Of a stretch of DNA of 64,000 nt, positions 1-8,053 are shown piece by piece. The translations under genes were made by a program, and so were the position numbers. The notes under the pieces were generated by a model. That model had not been told where the DNA came from and ran no database searches. It saw only the letters and a list, made by a program, of their open reading frames with translations. Origin of the DNA: Clostridiales bacterium (GTDB lineage Bacteria > Bacillota > Clostridia > Saccharofermentanales > Saccharofermentanaceae); the NCBI GenBank assembly GCA_017962145.1, contig JAGCVX010000028.1, forward strand, positions 1 to 64,000, in the 5' to 3' direction. Every line of letters starts with the position of its first letter. The first letter of the stretch is position 1.

Positions 1-189
1 AATGAAGAGTATCTGACAAGACTGTACACAACGTTCATGGGACGTGAGCCGGAAGCAGATGGTTTCGCATACTGGCTCGGCCTCCTCAACGGCGGAACAG
101 ACAGAAACGATGTCATGAAGGCATTCGCAGGCTGTCCTGAGTTCCAGGAGATCTGCAACCAGTACGGCATCGTAAGAGGCGAGATCTGA
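1..189 (+). CDS. C-terminal end of a DUF4214 protein (partial)
   Basis: The frame is open from the first base and stops at TGA 187-189, giving the last 62 residues of a protein that began upstream of the window. It holds one DUF4214-type repeat (RLYTTFMGR, then G-FAYWLGLLNGGTDR, then CPEFQ-ICNQYGI). This is almost identical in protein and DNA to the last 189 bases of the next gene (3293-3481), so the two are adjacent paralogues from a tandem duplication. DUF4214 occurs in exported, often repeat-bearing proteins, sometimes near S-layer or calcium-binding modules; its function is not known. The N-terminal domains of this copy cannot be seen. Confidence 0.85.
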   Translation, partial: NEEYLTRLYTTFMGREPEADGFAYWLGLLNGGTDRNDVMKAFAGCPEFQEICNQYGIVRGEI

Positions 190-216
190 CGGGTCAAACA
201 CAACTGAATAAGTAAA

Positions 217-282
217 GAAAGAGATTCCTCTTCGGCTGCGAACAGTTGCTTACGCAAACTTGCCGTGCGAGGGATCTCTTTC
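217..282. terminator. Long imperfect hairpin, probable terminator; contains a repeated core
   Basis: GAAAGAGATTCCTC (217-230) pairs with GAGGGATCTCTTTC (269-282). Inside are GGCTGCGAACAG (234-245) and CGCAAACTTGC (253-263), the same two words found in the hairpin beside tRNA-Arg at 56431-56501, where they lie on the other strand. The position just after a stop codon suggests transcription termination; the T content after the stem is modest. Confidence 0.5.
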
Positions 283-305
283 ACTTTAACTCTAGGTGGG
301 AGGTG

Positions 306-314
306 TGCTATACT
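306..314 (+). promoter_or_regulatory. Possible extended -10 promoter for the LRR gene
   Basis: TGCTATACT (306-314) is an extended -10 (TG-N-TATACT) lying 60 bases before the chosen ATG. The -35 region (TTTAAC at 285-290, spacer 18) is weak. Prediction from sequence only. Confidence 0.35.
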
Positions 315-373
315 GTGATTATCTGTAATATTTGATTTTTGGGTTGTTTCACGTTTACAGTTTGGAGGTTTTT

Positions 374-3300
374 ATGTTTAAGAAGTTTAGTATCGCAGCT
401 GTATCTGTTTTGACGGCTGCGTTTCTTGGCGTATCTGCAGTCTCCCTGGTAAAGGCGCAGAGTGAAGATGTATTACTTTGTGTTCCTTCACAGGGCTATG
501 CACAGAAAGAAGAGTTAAAAGCACCGCCACCGGGGCTTGCTCCGAGCGATTTCAGTGACAGTGTATTAAAAGACTACATCTTTGAAAACTACGATGCCGA
601 TGGAGATAATTACATCAGTTCAGATGAAAGAATGAGTGTTACGGAAGTAACGATCAAGAGTAATCTGATGCTCCAATCATTAGAAGATCTGACATATTTC
701 GATAATCTGGAAGTTGTTGAGATCTCGAACTGCACGAATCTGACAAAAGTAGATGTCAGCGGATGCAGTAAACTCAGATCTTTTACGTGCAAGAACTGTT
801 CGATTTCTTCATTTCAAACTGTGAATCTTAGCAGCAACTCTTCACTGGTTGCCATCGACGTTTCCGGATGCATTAATTTGACGACCCTCGTGCTTCCGAC
901 GACCAAGACCAATCTGGAACAGCTTGATGTTATCGGCACGTCGATCACGTCGCTGGAGTTGGATGCGTACGAGAACCTGAAGATTCTGAGATGTTCGGAT
1001 TCTGATGTGTCTTATCTGACTGTTCCTGTGTCTATCGAAGAAATATATGCTTCTTCGATTTCTATTACGGGTATCGATGTTACCAATTGCCCCGATCTTC
1101 GAGTGCTGAGTGTTCCGTACTGCAAGATCAATCATATCTATGTCAATTACAATTCAAAACTCGAGGAACTGAATCTGGCGAGCAATCCGCTATCTGCTCT
1201 GATGTATTCGATCGAAGTGGATGCCTGCGAGAACCTCGTTTCGATCGATCTGTCTGATACCGGACTTTCTTTTGTAGATCTTTCTACGAATCAGAATCTG
1301 AGATTTATCTATCTCTCAGGATGTCCGATGAAGACGCTTTGTCTTCCGGACACTTCCAAAGGTCCGAACACGGTGCTTCAGGTGCTGCACGTAGGCGGAA
1401 CGAAGATCGAAGAACTTGATGTTTCTCAGTACCAGGTACTGACCGACCTTTATTGCATGGAGAATTATGCGCTGGAGCACCTGACACTCTATAGTAATGA
1501 TATCGAGAATAACACGCTCGAACTTCTTTGGTGCCACGAGACAGCGATCCTCGGAACGCTGAATCTGAGCAATCTCAAAGCCTTGAAGTATGTAAGAGCA
1601 TACGATACGTCTTTAACTAAAATCATGGGCAACAGTATGCCTAACCTTGTAAGTGTGAATCTTTCGAATCAGATCGCATTACAAACGATCGAATTCTTTG
1701 ATACCGGTCTGGAATACTTCTATGCGGATGACTGCCCGGAACTGACTACTCTGGAAGTCAGCAAGAGTAAGATCAAATCACTGAGCGTTTACAATAATCC
1801 CAAACTGGAACGTCTGTACTGCTACAACAACGAACTCACCAGCCTGGATCTGAGTAATAACTCAAATCTGCGCGGAGTTATGTGTTCGAACAACAATATC
1901 TCCACGCTTACTCTCTCAAGCAGTGCTCCGCTGGAAATGCTCTATTGCGATAATAACTGCCTCACGTCTTTGTCTTTGAACAGTTATCCTGATCTTGATA
2001 TTCTTTATTGTTTCGATAACAATCTCGCGAGTCTGGATGTTACCATGAACACCAAACTCGAGTATCTGGATTGCAGCGGAAATGCGATCACCGTTTTACA
2101 GGTGCATCCGCTCGAAAAACTGCTCAGTCTGAATTGCGAGATGAACGATATCTCTGTATTGGATGTCACTTCCAACCCGCTTCTTGAAGAGCTCTATTGT
2201 GGAGAGAATAAGATTTCCTCTATTGATCTGAGCAAGAATCCTGCACTTCGAGTATTCAGTGCGTATGCAAACGAGCTTACAGCTCTGGACGTGAGTGCAA
2301 ATGCAAATCTGGAGAAGTTGAGTCTGAGTGGAAACCAGATTGGTAAACTGGATGTCAGTAAGAATGCAAAACTCGAAGATCTTCTTGTCGCGAACTGTCA
2401 GTTAACAGAACTGAACGTAAATGGTGCGACTGCGCTCTGTGAGATTTCCTGCAGCTACAACAAACTCACTTCTCTCGATCTCAGCCAGAATCCGAATCTG
2501 CGCATACTCTTTGTAGAGGATAATTCGATCCCTGAGCTTGTGATCGAAGGCTGTCCGATGCTGGTCGATCTGGTTACCAATTTCCCGCCGGCAGACGATG
2601 GACACGGTCATTACTTCTGTGAGGACAATGTTCATGTCTACATCCTGCGCTACGACCAGACAACAACGCTTCTGCTGAAGAAGCCTGAACCGCCTACACC
2701 GGAACCGGATCCGCCGACGCCGGTACCGGTACCGGATCCGACATTTGAAGATTTCGTAGAAAGACTTTATACTGTCGCACTCGGTCGTCCGTCTGAACCG
2801 GAAGGAAAAGCATTCTGGGTAGACCAGGTAGTAAACAAGGGCTTTACCGGTGCGGACTGCGCCAGATTCTTCATGCTGGGTGCACCTGAGTTCCTCGGAA
2901 GAAACCTGACTGATGACGAATTTGTAGAAGTGCTTTATAAGACCTATTTCGACCGTGCGTCTGAGCCGGAAGGTAAGGCTTACTGGATGGGAAGACTTGC
3001 TTCCGGAACCGAGCGTGCGGTTCTCGTAGATGAATTCATCGAGTCCGTCGAGTGGTGTAACGTCTGTGCGACATACGGCGTCAAGTCCGGTGCGCTCTAC
3101 CACAAGGCAACGATCCCGTCGAAGAACGCGGTGAAGTTTGCAACACGTCTTTATACATGCTGCCTCGGAAGAGAGCCGGAGGAAGATGGTCTGAACTACT
3201 GGGCACTGGCTCTGACGAATCTGGATGTATCTGGATATCAGGCAGCAAGCTTGTTCTTTACCCTGCCTGAATTCGTTGGACTTAAGACAACAAATGAAGA

Positions 3301-3481
3301 GTATCTGACAAGACTGTACACAACATTCATGGGTCGTGATCCGGAGGCAGAGGGCTTTGCTTACTGGCTGGGACTTCTCAACGGCGGAACAGATCGTGTG
3401 GATGTCATGAAAGCATTTGCCGCTTGTCCTGAGTTCCAGGAGATCTGTAACCAGTACGGTATCGTTCGCGGTGAGATCTGA
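374..3481 (+). CDS. Exported LRR protein with EF-hand loop and C-terminal DUF4214 repeats
   Basis: 1035 residues. ATG 374 is chosen because GGAGG (364-368) lies five bases before it and the product then starts with a classic signal peptide (MFKKFS, hydrophobic stretch, cut near VKA-QS). A longer frame from 332 would add a non-signal extension. Residues 74-85 form a canonical EF-hand loop (DADGDNYISSDE, acidic at 1, 3, 5 and 12). Residues of about 95-735 are some 25 irregular leucine-rich repeats of the type L-SLDLSNN-L. Residues of about 769-789 are a Pro-rich (PEP/PTP) linker, and about 790-1035 carry four DUF4214-type units (RLY--LGR-PE--G--YW). The role is likely surface binding or adhesion, possibly calcium-dependent (inference). 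The last unit nearly duplicates bases 1-189. Confidence 0.9.
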   Translation: MFKKFSIAAVSVLTAAFLGVSAVSLVKAQSEDVLLCVPSQGYAQKEELKAPPPGLAPSDFSDSVLKDYIFENYDADGDNYISSDERMSVTEVTIKSNLMLQSLEDLTYFDNLEVVEISNCTNLTKVDVSGCSKLRSFTCKNCSISSFQTVNLSSNSSLVAIDVSGCINLTTLVLPTTKTNLEQLDVIGTSITSLELDAYENLKILRCSDSDVSYLTVPVSIEEIYASSISITGIDVTNCPDLRVLSVPYCKINHIYVNYNSKLEELNLASNPLSALMYSIEVDACENLVSIDLSDTGLSFVDLSTNQNLRFIYLSGCPMKTLCLPDTSKGPNTVLQVLHVGGTKIEELDVSQYQVLTDLYCMENYALEHLTLYSNDIENNTLELLWCHETAILGTLNLSNLKALKYVRAYDTSLTKIMGNSMPNLVSVNLSNQIALQTIEFFDTGLEYFYADDCPELTTLEVSKSKIKSLSVYNNPKLERLYCYNNELTSLDLSNNSNLRGVMCSNNNISTLTLSSSAPLEMLYCDNNCLTSLSLNSYPDLDILYCFDNNLASLDVTMNTKLEYLDCSGNAITVLQVHPLEKLLSLNCEMNDISVLDVTSNPLLEELYCGENKISSIDLSKNPALRVFSAYANELTALDVSANANLEKLSLSGNQIGKLDVSKNAKLEDLLVANCQLTELNVNGATALCEISCSYNKLTSLDLSQNPNLRILFVEDNSIPELVIEGCPMLVDLVTNFPPADDGHGHYFCEDNVHVYILRYDQTTTLLLKKPEPPTPEPDPPTPVPVPDPTFEDFVERLYTVALGRPSEPEGKAFWVDQVVNKGFTGADCARFFMLGAPEFLGRNLTDDEFVEVLYKTYFDRASEPEGKAYWMGRLASGTERAVLVDEFIESVEWCNVCATYGVKSGALYHKATIPSKNAVKFATRLYTCCLGREPEEDGLNYWALALTNLDVSGYQAASLFFTLPEFVGLKTTNEEYLTRLYTTFMGRDPEAEGFAYWLGLLNGGTDRVDVMKAFAACPEFQEICNQYGIVRGEI
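3293..3481 (+). repeat. Near-identical copy of bases 1-189
   Basis: The 189 bases ending at this gene's stop match bases 1-189 with only scattered, mostly synonymous changes. The encoded differences are few (for example E/D, N/V and G/A). Tandem paralogues are kept similar by recent duplication or gene conversion. Confidence 0.85.
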
Positions 3482-3507
3482 CGAATTGAACCTGAATAAA
3501 TGAAAAG

Positions 3508-3540
3508 AGGCTGTCTCGTAAAACGAGGCAGCCTTTTTTA
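3508..3540 (+). terminator. Intrinsic terminator after the LRR gene
   Basis: AGGCTGTCTCGT (3508-3519) pairs with ACGAGGCAGCCT (3523-3534) and is followed by a T run (3534-3539). The same GGCTGCCTC stem word recurs in the terminator behind carB (26045-26072). Confidence 0.9.
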
Positions 3541-3584
3541 TCTATGAGTGTTCGATGGAGCTTATATACCCCTCTATATTATAG

Positions 3585-3650
3585 TGCGTCTGTTCAAAAC
3601 GGACGCATGAAAAAGTGCACAAATTAATTTATGAAAATTGGTGCACTTTT
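3585..3650. repeat. Two inverted repeats upstream of the hsp20 promoter
   Basis: TGCGTCTG (3585-3592) faces CGGACGCA (3600-3607), and AAAAGTGCAC (3611-3620) faces GTGCACTTTT (3641-3650) as a perfect 10-base inverted repeat. They sit immediately upstream of the CIRCE-overlapped promoter. They could be an additional operator or a weak terminator; neither is proven. Confidence 0.45.
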
Positions 3651-3651
3651 A

Positions 3652-3678
3652 TTAGCACTCTCACCTTGACAGTGCTAA
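3652..3678. promoter_or_regulatory. CIRCE operator (HrcA binding site)
   Basis: TTAGCACTC (3652-3660), nine bases, CAGTGCTAA (3670-3678). This matches the CIRCE consensus TTAGCACTC-N9-GAGTGCTAA with one mismatch and exact spacing. It overlaps the -35 box of the promoter below, so HrcA would repress initiation until heat or misfolding inactivates it. Confidence 0.92.
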
Positions 3679-3693
3679 TTTTGGATCTATAAT
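3666..3693 (+). promoter_or_regulatory. SigA-type promoter of hsp20
   Basis: TTGACA (3666-3671), 16-base spacer, TATAAT (3688-3693): both hexamers are perfect. The predicted start near 3700 leaves an 80-base leader before ATG 3782. Confidence 0.85.
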
Positions 3694-3781
3694 GTAGGCG
3701 AAACAAAGGAACGAAGATCCCAATAGAAGATAAGACCTCCGCCCCGATGCGAGATAACAACATATAAAGGAGGAATGAATT

Positions 3782-4225
3782 ATGTTGATGTCTGGTATTT
3801 TTGGAGAGAACTTGTTTGATGATTGGATGGGCTTTCCGATGAGGGAGCTGGCAAATGTAGACAGACGACTCTACGGTAAGAACGCAAGTCATGTCATGAA
3901 GACCGATGTGAAAGAAACAGACGGTACGTACGAACTCGAGGTAGACCTGCCCGGTTTTAAGAAGGACGAGATCAACGTCAAGCTCGAAGACGGCTACATG
4001 ACGATCAGTGCGACAAAGGGCCTCGATACGGAAAAGAAAGATAAGCACGGCAAGATCATCCGTCAGGAAAGATATGCAGGTGCGATGCAGAGAAGCTTCT
4101 ATGTCGGTGACGGCGTCAAGACCGAAGACGTTAAGGCGAAGTTTGAAGACGGCGTACTCAAACTCGATATCCCGAAGAAGGAATTAAACCTGCCGGGTAA
4201 TAACACCATCAATATTGAAGGATAA
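3782..4225 (+). CDS. hsp20: Hsp20 family small heat-shock protein
   Basis: 147 residues. An ATP-independent holdase that binds unfolding proteins in the cytoplasm as an oligomer. The alpha-crystallin domain spans about residues 38-135 and carries the family signature in AKFEDGVLKLDIPK. The C-terminal I-N-I (143-145) is the IxI motif that packs between subunits. The N-terminal arm starts with FGENLFDDW. AAAGGAGG precedes ATG 3782 by eight bases; an internal ATG at 3788 is also possible. The gene stands alone between terminators and has its own CIRCE-controlled promoter, so it should respond to heat through HrcA. HrcA control of an sHsp is less usual than of groE or dnaK operons. Confidence 0.95.
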   Translation: MLMSGIFGENLFDDWMGFPMRELANVDRRLYGKNASHVMKTDVKETDGTYELEVDLPGFKKDEINVKLEDGYMTISATKGLDTEKKDKHGKIIRQERYAGAMQRSFYVGDGVKTEDVKAKFEDGVLKLDIPKKELNLPGNNTINIEG

Positions 4226-4252
4226 CATGTATATGTTGTCACCCCTTTTTCC

Positions 4253-4288
4253 GGGGAAGCCTTCCGAAAAGAAGACTTCCCCCTTTTT
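4253..4288 (+). terminator. Terminator after hsp20
   Basis: GGGGAAG (4253-4259) pairs with CTTCCCC (4276-4282), followed by CTTTTTAT. Confidence 0.8.
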
Positions 4289-4345
4289 ATTCGCTTCGTG
4301 ATACAATAACTCTATCAGAATATCTTAATAAGGCAGGTGTTTGCT

Positions 4346-4915
4346 ATGGATCTTGTAAGTATGCTTCTTAAGAATATGACAACAGAGTCTTCTCTGGGTG
4401 CCCTCGCAGGTAAGTCCGGTGCTTCGGCAGATTCGATCGAAAAGGCGATCACATCTGCGATCCCGTCTTTGATCGGATCGATGACGAAAAACGCATCTTC
4501 TGCAGATGGCGCGAAGTCTCTGGCGGGTGCACTTGCCCAGCATAAAGATACAAACGACATTTCTTCTCAGATCAAGAATGCCGATGAGCTCGACGGCGGA
4601 AAGATCCTCGGAAAGATCATGGGCGGCGGAAAAGATGACTTCATCTCCCAGATCGCAAAGAGTTCCGGTATGAATATCGGTCAGACGAATTCCGTTCTGA
4701 GCTCGATCGCTCCGGCGCTTCTGTCTTCGATCTCGGCTGCAGCGAAGCCGGATACCGCAGAATCCATCGCCAAGGAAAAGGCAGCAAAAGAGTCCAAAGA
4801 TGATTCTTTCCTCGGCGGTTTCTTCAAGAACTTCATGAAGGATCCGGACGATAAAGAAGAGAAGGCCGCAGCCGGTGGCGCAGACCTTCTCAACATTCTT
4901 TCAAAACTGATGTGA
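4346..4915 (+). CDS. DUF937 family protein
   Basis: 189 residues, Ala/Ser/Gly-rich and helical, without signal peptide or membrane segment. The pattern MDLVSMLLKNM...AIPSLIGSMTKNA...LGKIMGG...SGMNIGQTNSVLSSIAPALLSSI is what I know of DUF937, a bacterial family of unknown function (YidB-like), here with the usual two helical repeats. ATG 4346 follows AAGGCAGG by eight bases and is preferred over the in-frame GTG at 4337. The acidic/basic tail (DPDDKEEKAA) is unconserved. It is convergent with the GH51 gene, with only six bases between stops and no clear terminator. Confidence 0.75.
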   Translation: MDLVSMLLKNMTTESSLGALAGKSGASADSIEKAITSAIPSLIGSMTKNASSADGAKSLAGALAQHKDTNDISSQIKNADELDGGKILGKIMGGGKDDFISQIAKSSGMNIGQTNSVLSSIAPALLSSISAAAKPDTAESIAKEKAAKESKDDSFLGGFFKNFMKDPDDKEEKAAAGGADLLNILSKLM

Positions 4916-4921
4916 TCGGAG

Positions 4922-6544
4922 TTACTTCTTCGATCTGCTGATCGGGAACGTGATGACGTTCCAGGAAAGAGGTTTTACGTGCGTGGCGCAGATTCCATCT
5001 TTGATGGCTGTGCCACGTACTTTTTTCGGTGCAAAAACCGTGTCGTCTTCCGGATTGGTGATAAGGGAGATATCTTCGCTTGCGATCTCAAAGTGAGTGC
5101 ATTTTCCAAGGTCGGAAGAGCCGGTAAAGCCACGAAGATCGATCGACAGCGGATAGTTTTCCGTCTCGTTTCGGTTGATGACGAAAAGGGAAAGCGTATT
5201 CGACTTCGGATCCCAGGCGCTGGCGCAGTCGATATAGGGAACACCGTCTTTGCCTGTGTATTGGGACGTATCGTCGATCGCGTAGCCCGGCATGTCGTAG
5301 GTCTCGCAGTCGACCTTGGTCTGCATGGAGATGCCCTTTGCATGCTCAAGAAGCTGCATGAATGCATAGTGGGAAGCGGTGCGCCATACGAGGTCGTGGT
5401 TGCTGGCGCAGAGAGCGAAGAGACCTCCGGTCATGCAGCCGATCTTGACGCGGTCCGCGTGACGCAGGATCGCCAGCTGGATGGATGCCATCGAGAGCAT
5501 GTGCTCCATATCTCCGCCCGGGAAAGCACGGTCATCCATATGATCCGGATCGTGGCGGATGTATTTTCTCTTCGGATCGACACGGTAGTGGACACGTGCC
5601 ATATTATAGCGGCCCCAGCCAGGATTGAGTTCCGAATTCGGACGGATCATGCCGCCGAACTCATCGAGGGAGATCATCATCTTCTTCGGGGAACGGTGCT
5701 TGGACTGCACATAGTCACACATGGCGACCTCGGTATTGATGAAATCTTCGTAGTAGAGAGCTCCGCCGAGAAGGCACTTCAGATCTCCCGGAGGTGCGCT
5801 GTGATAGTGATGTACCGAAAGATAATCCACCACGTCGTAGCATTCGTCGAGGACCTTTTCATCCCACTCCGGGAAATGCTCCATAAACGGGGACGAAGAT
5901 CCGCAGACGGCAGTCTTGATCGTGGGGTCGATCCATTTCATGGCTTTGGATGTTTCCTGGCAGAGCACACCGTATCCGCGGGGATCTTTTTCCCAGGAGC
6001 CCAGCTGCCAGTGACCGTCCATCTCATTTCCGAGATACCAGGTATCGACGCCATAGGGCTTCTTGTGACCGTTCTTGCGGCGAAGATCGGACCAGTAGGT
6101 ACCGCCTTCGTGGTTTGTATATTCTACGATATCCATGGCATCCTGCATCGTGCCGGTGCCGAGGTTGACGGTGTAAAGCGGAGCGGTTCCGACCTTTTCC
6201 GCCCACTGCAGATACTCGTCATGACCGACTTCGTTTGTGATGTACTGGAACCATGCCGGATCCAGATGCACTTTTCTTTGGTCCTTCGGGCCGATGGAGT
6301 CTTTCCACTGCCAGGCCGACACGTAGTTTCCGCCGGGAAGACGGATCGCGGGAACACCGGTCTTTTTCAGTGCGTCGATAAAGTCTTTACGGAATCCCTG
6401 CTCGTCCGCGGTCGGATGCTTGGGATTGAACATGGTACCGTTTACCATCGTTCCGATCGGTTCGAGAAATGCACTGAAAAGTCGTGGTGAGATCTCACCG
6501 ATGGGAAAGTCCGGGTGAATCGTGATCTTTGCGCGTCTGGCCAT
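4922..6544 (-). CDS. GH51 alpha-L-arabinofuranosidase
   Basis: 540 residues, no signal peptide, so cytoplasmic: it releases terminal arabinose from imported arabino-oligosaccharides. Family GH51 is shown by the N-terminal IGEISPRLFSAFLEPIG motif, the acid/base Glu in LGNEMDG (E174) and the nucleophile in SLDEFGG (E295), within a TIM barrel followed by a beta-sandwich (from about residue 400). ATG 6544 is chosen because AAAGGAGG lies eight bases upstream. The in-frame GTG at 6553 would sit on the ribosome site. That ribosome site overlaps the stop of the upstream MATE gene, so the two are one transcript (MATE then GH51). The nucleophile context (DEFGG instead of the common DEW) marks a divergent GH51 clade. 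Confidence 0.93.
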   Translation of the reverse strand: MARRAKITIHPDFPIGEISPRLFSAFLEPIGTMVNGTMFNPKHPTADEQGFRKDFIDALKKTGVPAIRLPGGNYVSAWQWKDSIGPKDQRKVHLDPAWFQYITNEVGHDEYLQWAEKVGTAPLYTVNLGTGTMQDAMDIVEYTNHEGGTYWSDLRRKNGHKKPYGVDTWYLGNEMDGHWQLGSWEKDPRGYGVLCQETSKAMKWIDPTIKTAVCGSSSPFMEHFPEWDEKVLDECYDVVDYLSVHHYHSAPPGDLKCLLGGALYYEDFINTEVAMCDYVQSKHRSPKKMMISLDEFGGMIRPNSELNPGWGRYNMARVHYRVDPKRKYIRHDPDHMDDRAFPGGDMEHMLSMASIQLAILRHADRVKIGCMTGGLFALCASNHDLVWRTASHYAFMQLLEHAKGISMQTKVDCETYDMPGYAIDDTSQYTGKDGVPYIDCASAWDPKSNTLSLFVINRNETENYPLSIDLRGFTGSSDLGKCTHFEIASEDISLITNPEDDTVFAPKKVRGTAIKDGICATHVKPLSWNVITFPISRSKK

Positions 6545-6559
6545 GTGAAGCACCTCCTT

Positions 6560-7948
6560 TTAATTGTTACCTGTAGAGATCTTTTTGATCCATTTTCGGC
6601 TGCGAAGCCTGAGTACACACCATATCGTCTTGGCGATCTGATCGAACTTTAAGAAGAAGTAGATCCAGAAAGCCGGAAGATGCAGGACAAATCCAGAAAG
6701 AAGTCCCAAAGGCAGAGCCAGGACCCAAAGGAAGATATTGTCCGCGAGCATGAGCATCGTCGTATCTCCGCCGCCGCGCAGTACACCCTTGGTCATGATG
6801 CTGTTGGTAGCCTGGAAGATGATGATCAAGCTGATGGAATTCAAAAGCTGATAGGCGATCGATACGGCCTCCGCGGTCGTTTCGCCATAGGACCGGATGA
6901 TCGGTGTCTTGGTAAAGAAGATGAAAAGCGCGGACAAAAATCCCAGTGCGAAGCCCAGACCCAGGAAGAGCCAGCCTTGTTCTTCGGCCTTTTCTTTCTT
7001 GCCTTTTCCGAGCGTCTGTCCCGTGATGATGGCACCGGACTGACATACGCCCTGGATCACGACGGTGCTGAGCTGCTGGGTAACGGCTGTGATGGAATTG
7101 GCTGCGACAAATGCTTCGCCGAGATGGCCGATGACCATTGTGATGGAGTTATTTCCCACCGCGTAGATCGCGTCACTGATGAGTACCGGGATGCATACGC
7201 GGAGGTATTCTCTGATGAGAGTACGGGTCTTCATGAAGAGGTGATGGATCTTAAATCCGATCTTCTTATCGATCAGGATCAGATACAAAAATACAGCCGC
7301 GGCTTCAAAAAGACGGGCGATCATGGTGGCGATCGCAGCACCGGCGATACCGAGTTTCGGCGCGCCGAAGTGACCGAAGATGAGCATGTAGTTACCGCTC
7401 AGATTGACAAACAGAGCGCCGATCGAAACATATAGCGGATACCTCGACTGGCCGACGCTTCGCAAAACGATCGTGGTCGTAAGTGAGATACCGAGGAAGA
7501 AAAATGTCGGTACGGAATAGCGAAGATAAGTGATACCCAGATCCACCAGATGCATCTCATCGGTATAGGACATCATGATGAGTTTCGGGATCACAAGTGC
7601 ACCCATGGAAAAAAACAATGCGACCAAAAGCACCAGACGCAGCATCAGGCAGACAGTCTGCTTTAAGGAGATATCCGCTTTCTCTTCATTGTCGTGGGCT
7701 TTTTTCATGCCCCAGTAACGGGACACCAGAACCGATGCGCCCATACCCAGGCCCATGCAGAAGATCTGAAAGATCGTGACGTAGGAATTTGCCAGGGAAG
7801 TGGCCGAGAATGCCGCTTGCGACAGGTGGCTGATCATGATGTTATCCAGCATACCGACGCTGACGGTGATCAATGTCTGCAGTGCGATCGGGAATCCCAG
7901 TACGAATACCTTTTGATAAAAAGCGGAATCGTTCTTAAATAATTTCAT
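6560..7948 (-). CDS. MATE family multidrug/solute exporter
   Basis: 462 residues and about 12 membrane segments in two homologous halves, typical of the MATE superfamily (cation-coupled efflux). Recognisable parts are GFPIALQTLITVSVGMLDN near the N-terminus, the GxGxxASVLVSRYWG loop, and the repeat GVCQSGAIITGQTLGKGKK in the second half. The ribosome site before ATG 7948 (GAGAG) is weak. It is the first gene of a two-gene unit with the GH51 arabinofuranosidase 15 bases downstream. The substrate cannot be told; the pairing with a sugar hydrolase might hint at sugar or metabolite efflux, but that is only context. Confidence 0.88.
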   Translation of the reverse strand: MKLFKNDSAFYQKVFVLGFPIALQTLITVSVGMLDNIMISHLSQAAFSATSLANSYVTIFQIFCMGLGMGASVLVSRYWGMKKAHDNEEKADISLKQTVCLMLRLVLLVALFFSMGALVIPKLIMMSYTDEMHLVDLGITYLRYSVPTFFFLGISLTTTIVLRSVGQSRYPLYVSIGALFVNLSGNYMLIFGHFGAPKLGIAGAAIATMIARLFEAAAVFLYLILIDKKIGFKIHHLFMKTRTLIREYLRVCIPVLISDAIYAVGNNSITMVIGHLGEAFVAANSITAVTQQLSTVVIQGVCQSGAIITGQTLGKGKKEKAEEQGWLFLGLGFALGFLSALFIFFTKTPIIRSYGETTAEAVSIAYQLLNSISLIIIFQATNSIMTKGVLRGGGDTTMLMLADNIFLWVLALPLGLLSGFVLHLPAFWIYFFLKFDQIAKTIWCVLRLRSRKWIKKISTGNN

Positions 7949-8053
7949 ACTACTCTCAGTGCCGTAAATTACCCCTAGCCGAAGAATATTCTATCACAGA
8001 AAAATATTCATTACACCCGACAAAGTAAACGAATTGAGACGCCGAGAGTGAAA

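Noticed and set aside
1780..2540. Repeating units in DNA that might be a CRISPR array
   Set aside because: The repeats are degenerate coding LRRs without constant repeat and unique spacer structure; no CRISPR array or cas gene is seen anywhere in the window.
4979..6490. Long plus-strand frame opposite the GH51 gene
   Set aside because: Antisense shadow of a gene with intact catalytic motifs; no ribosome site.
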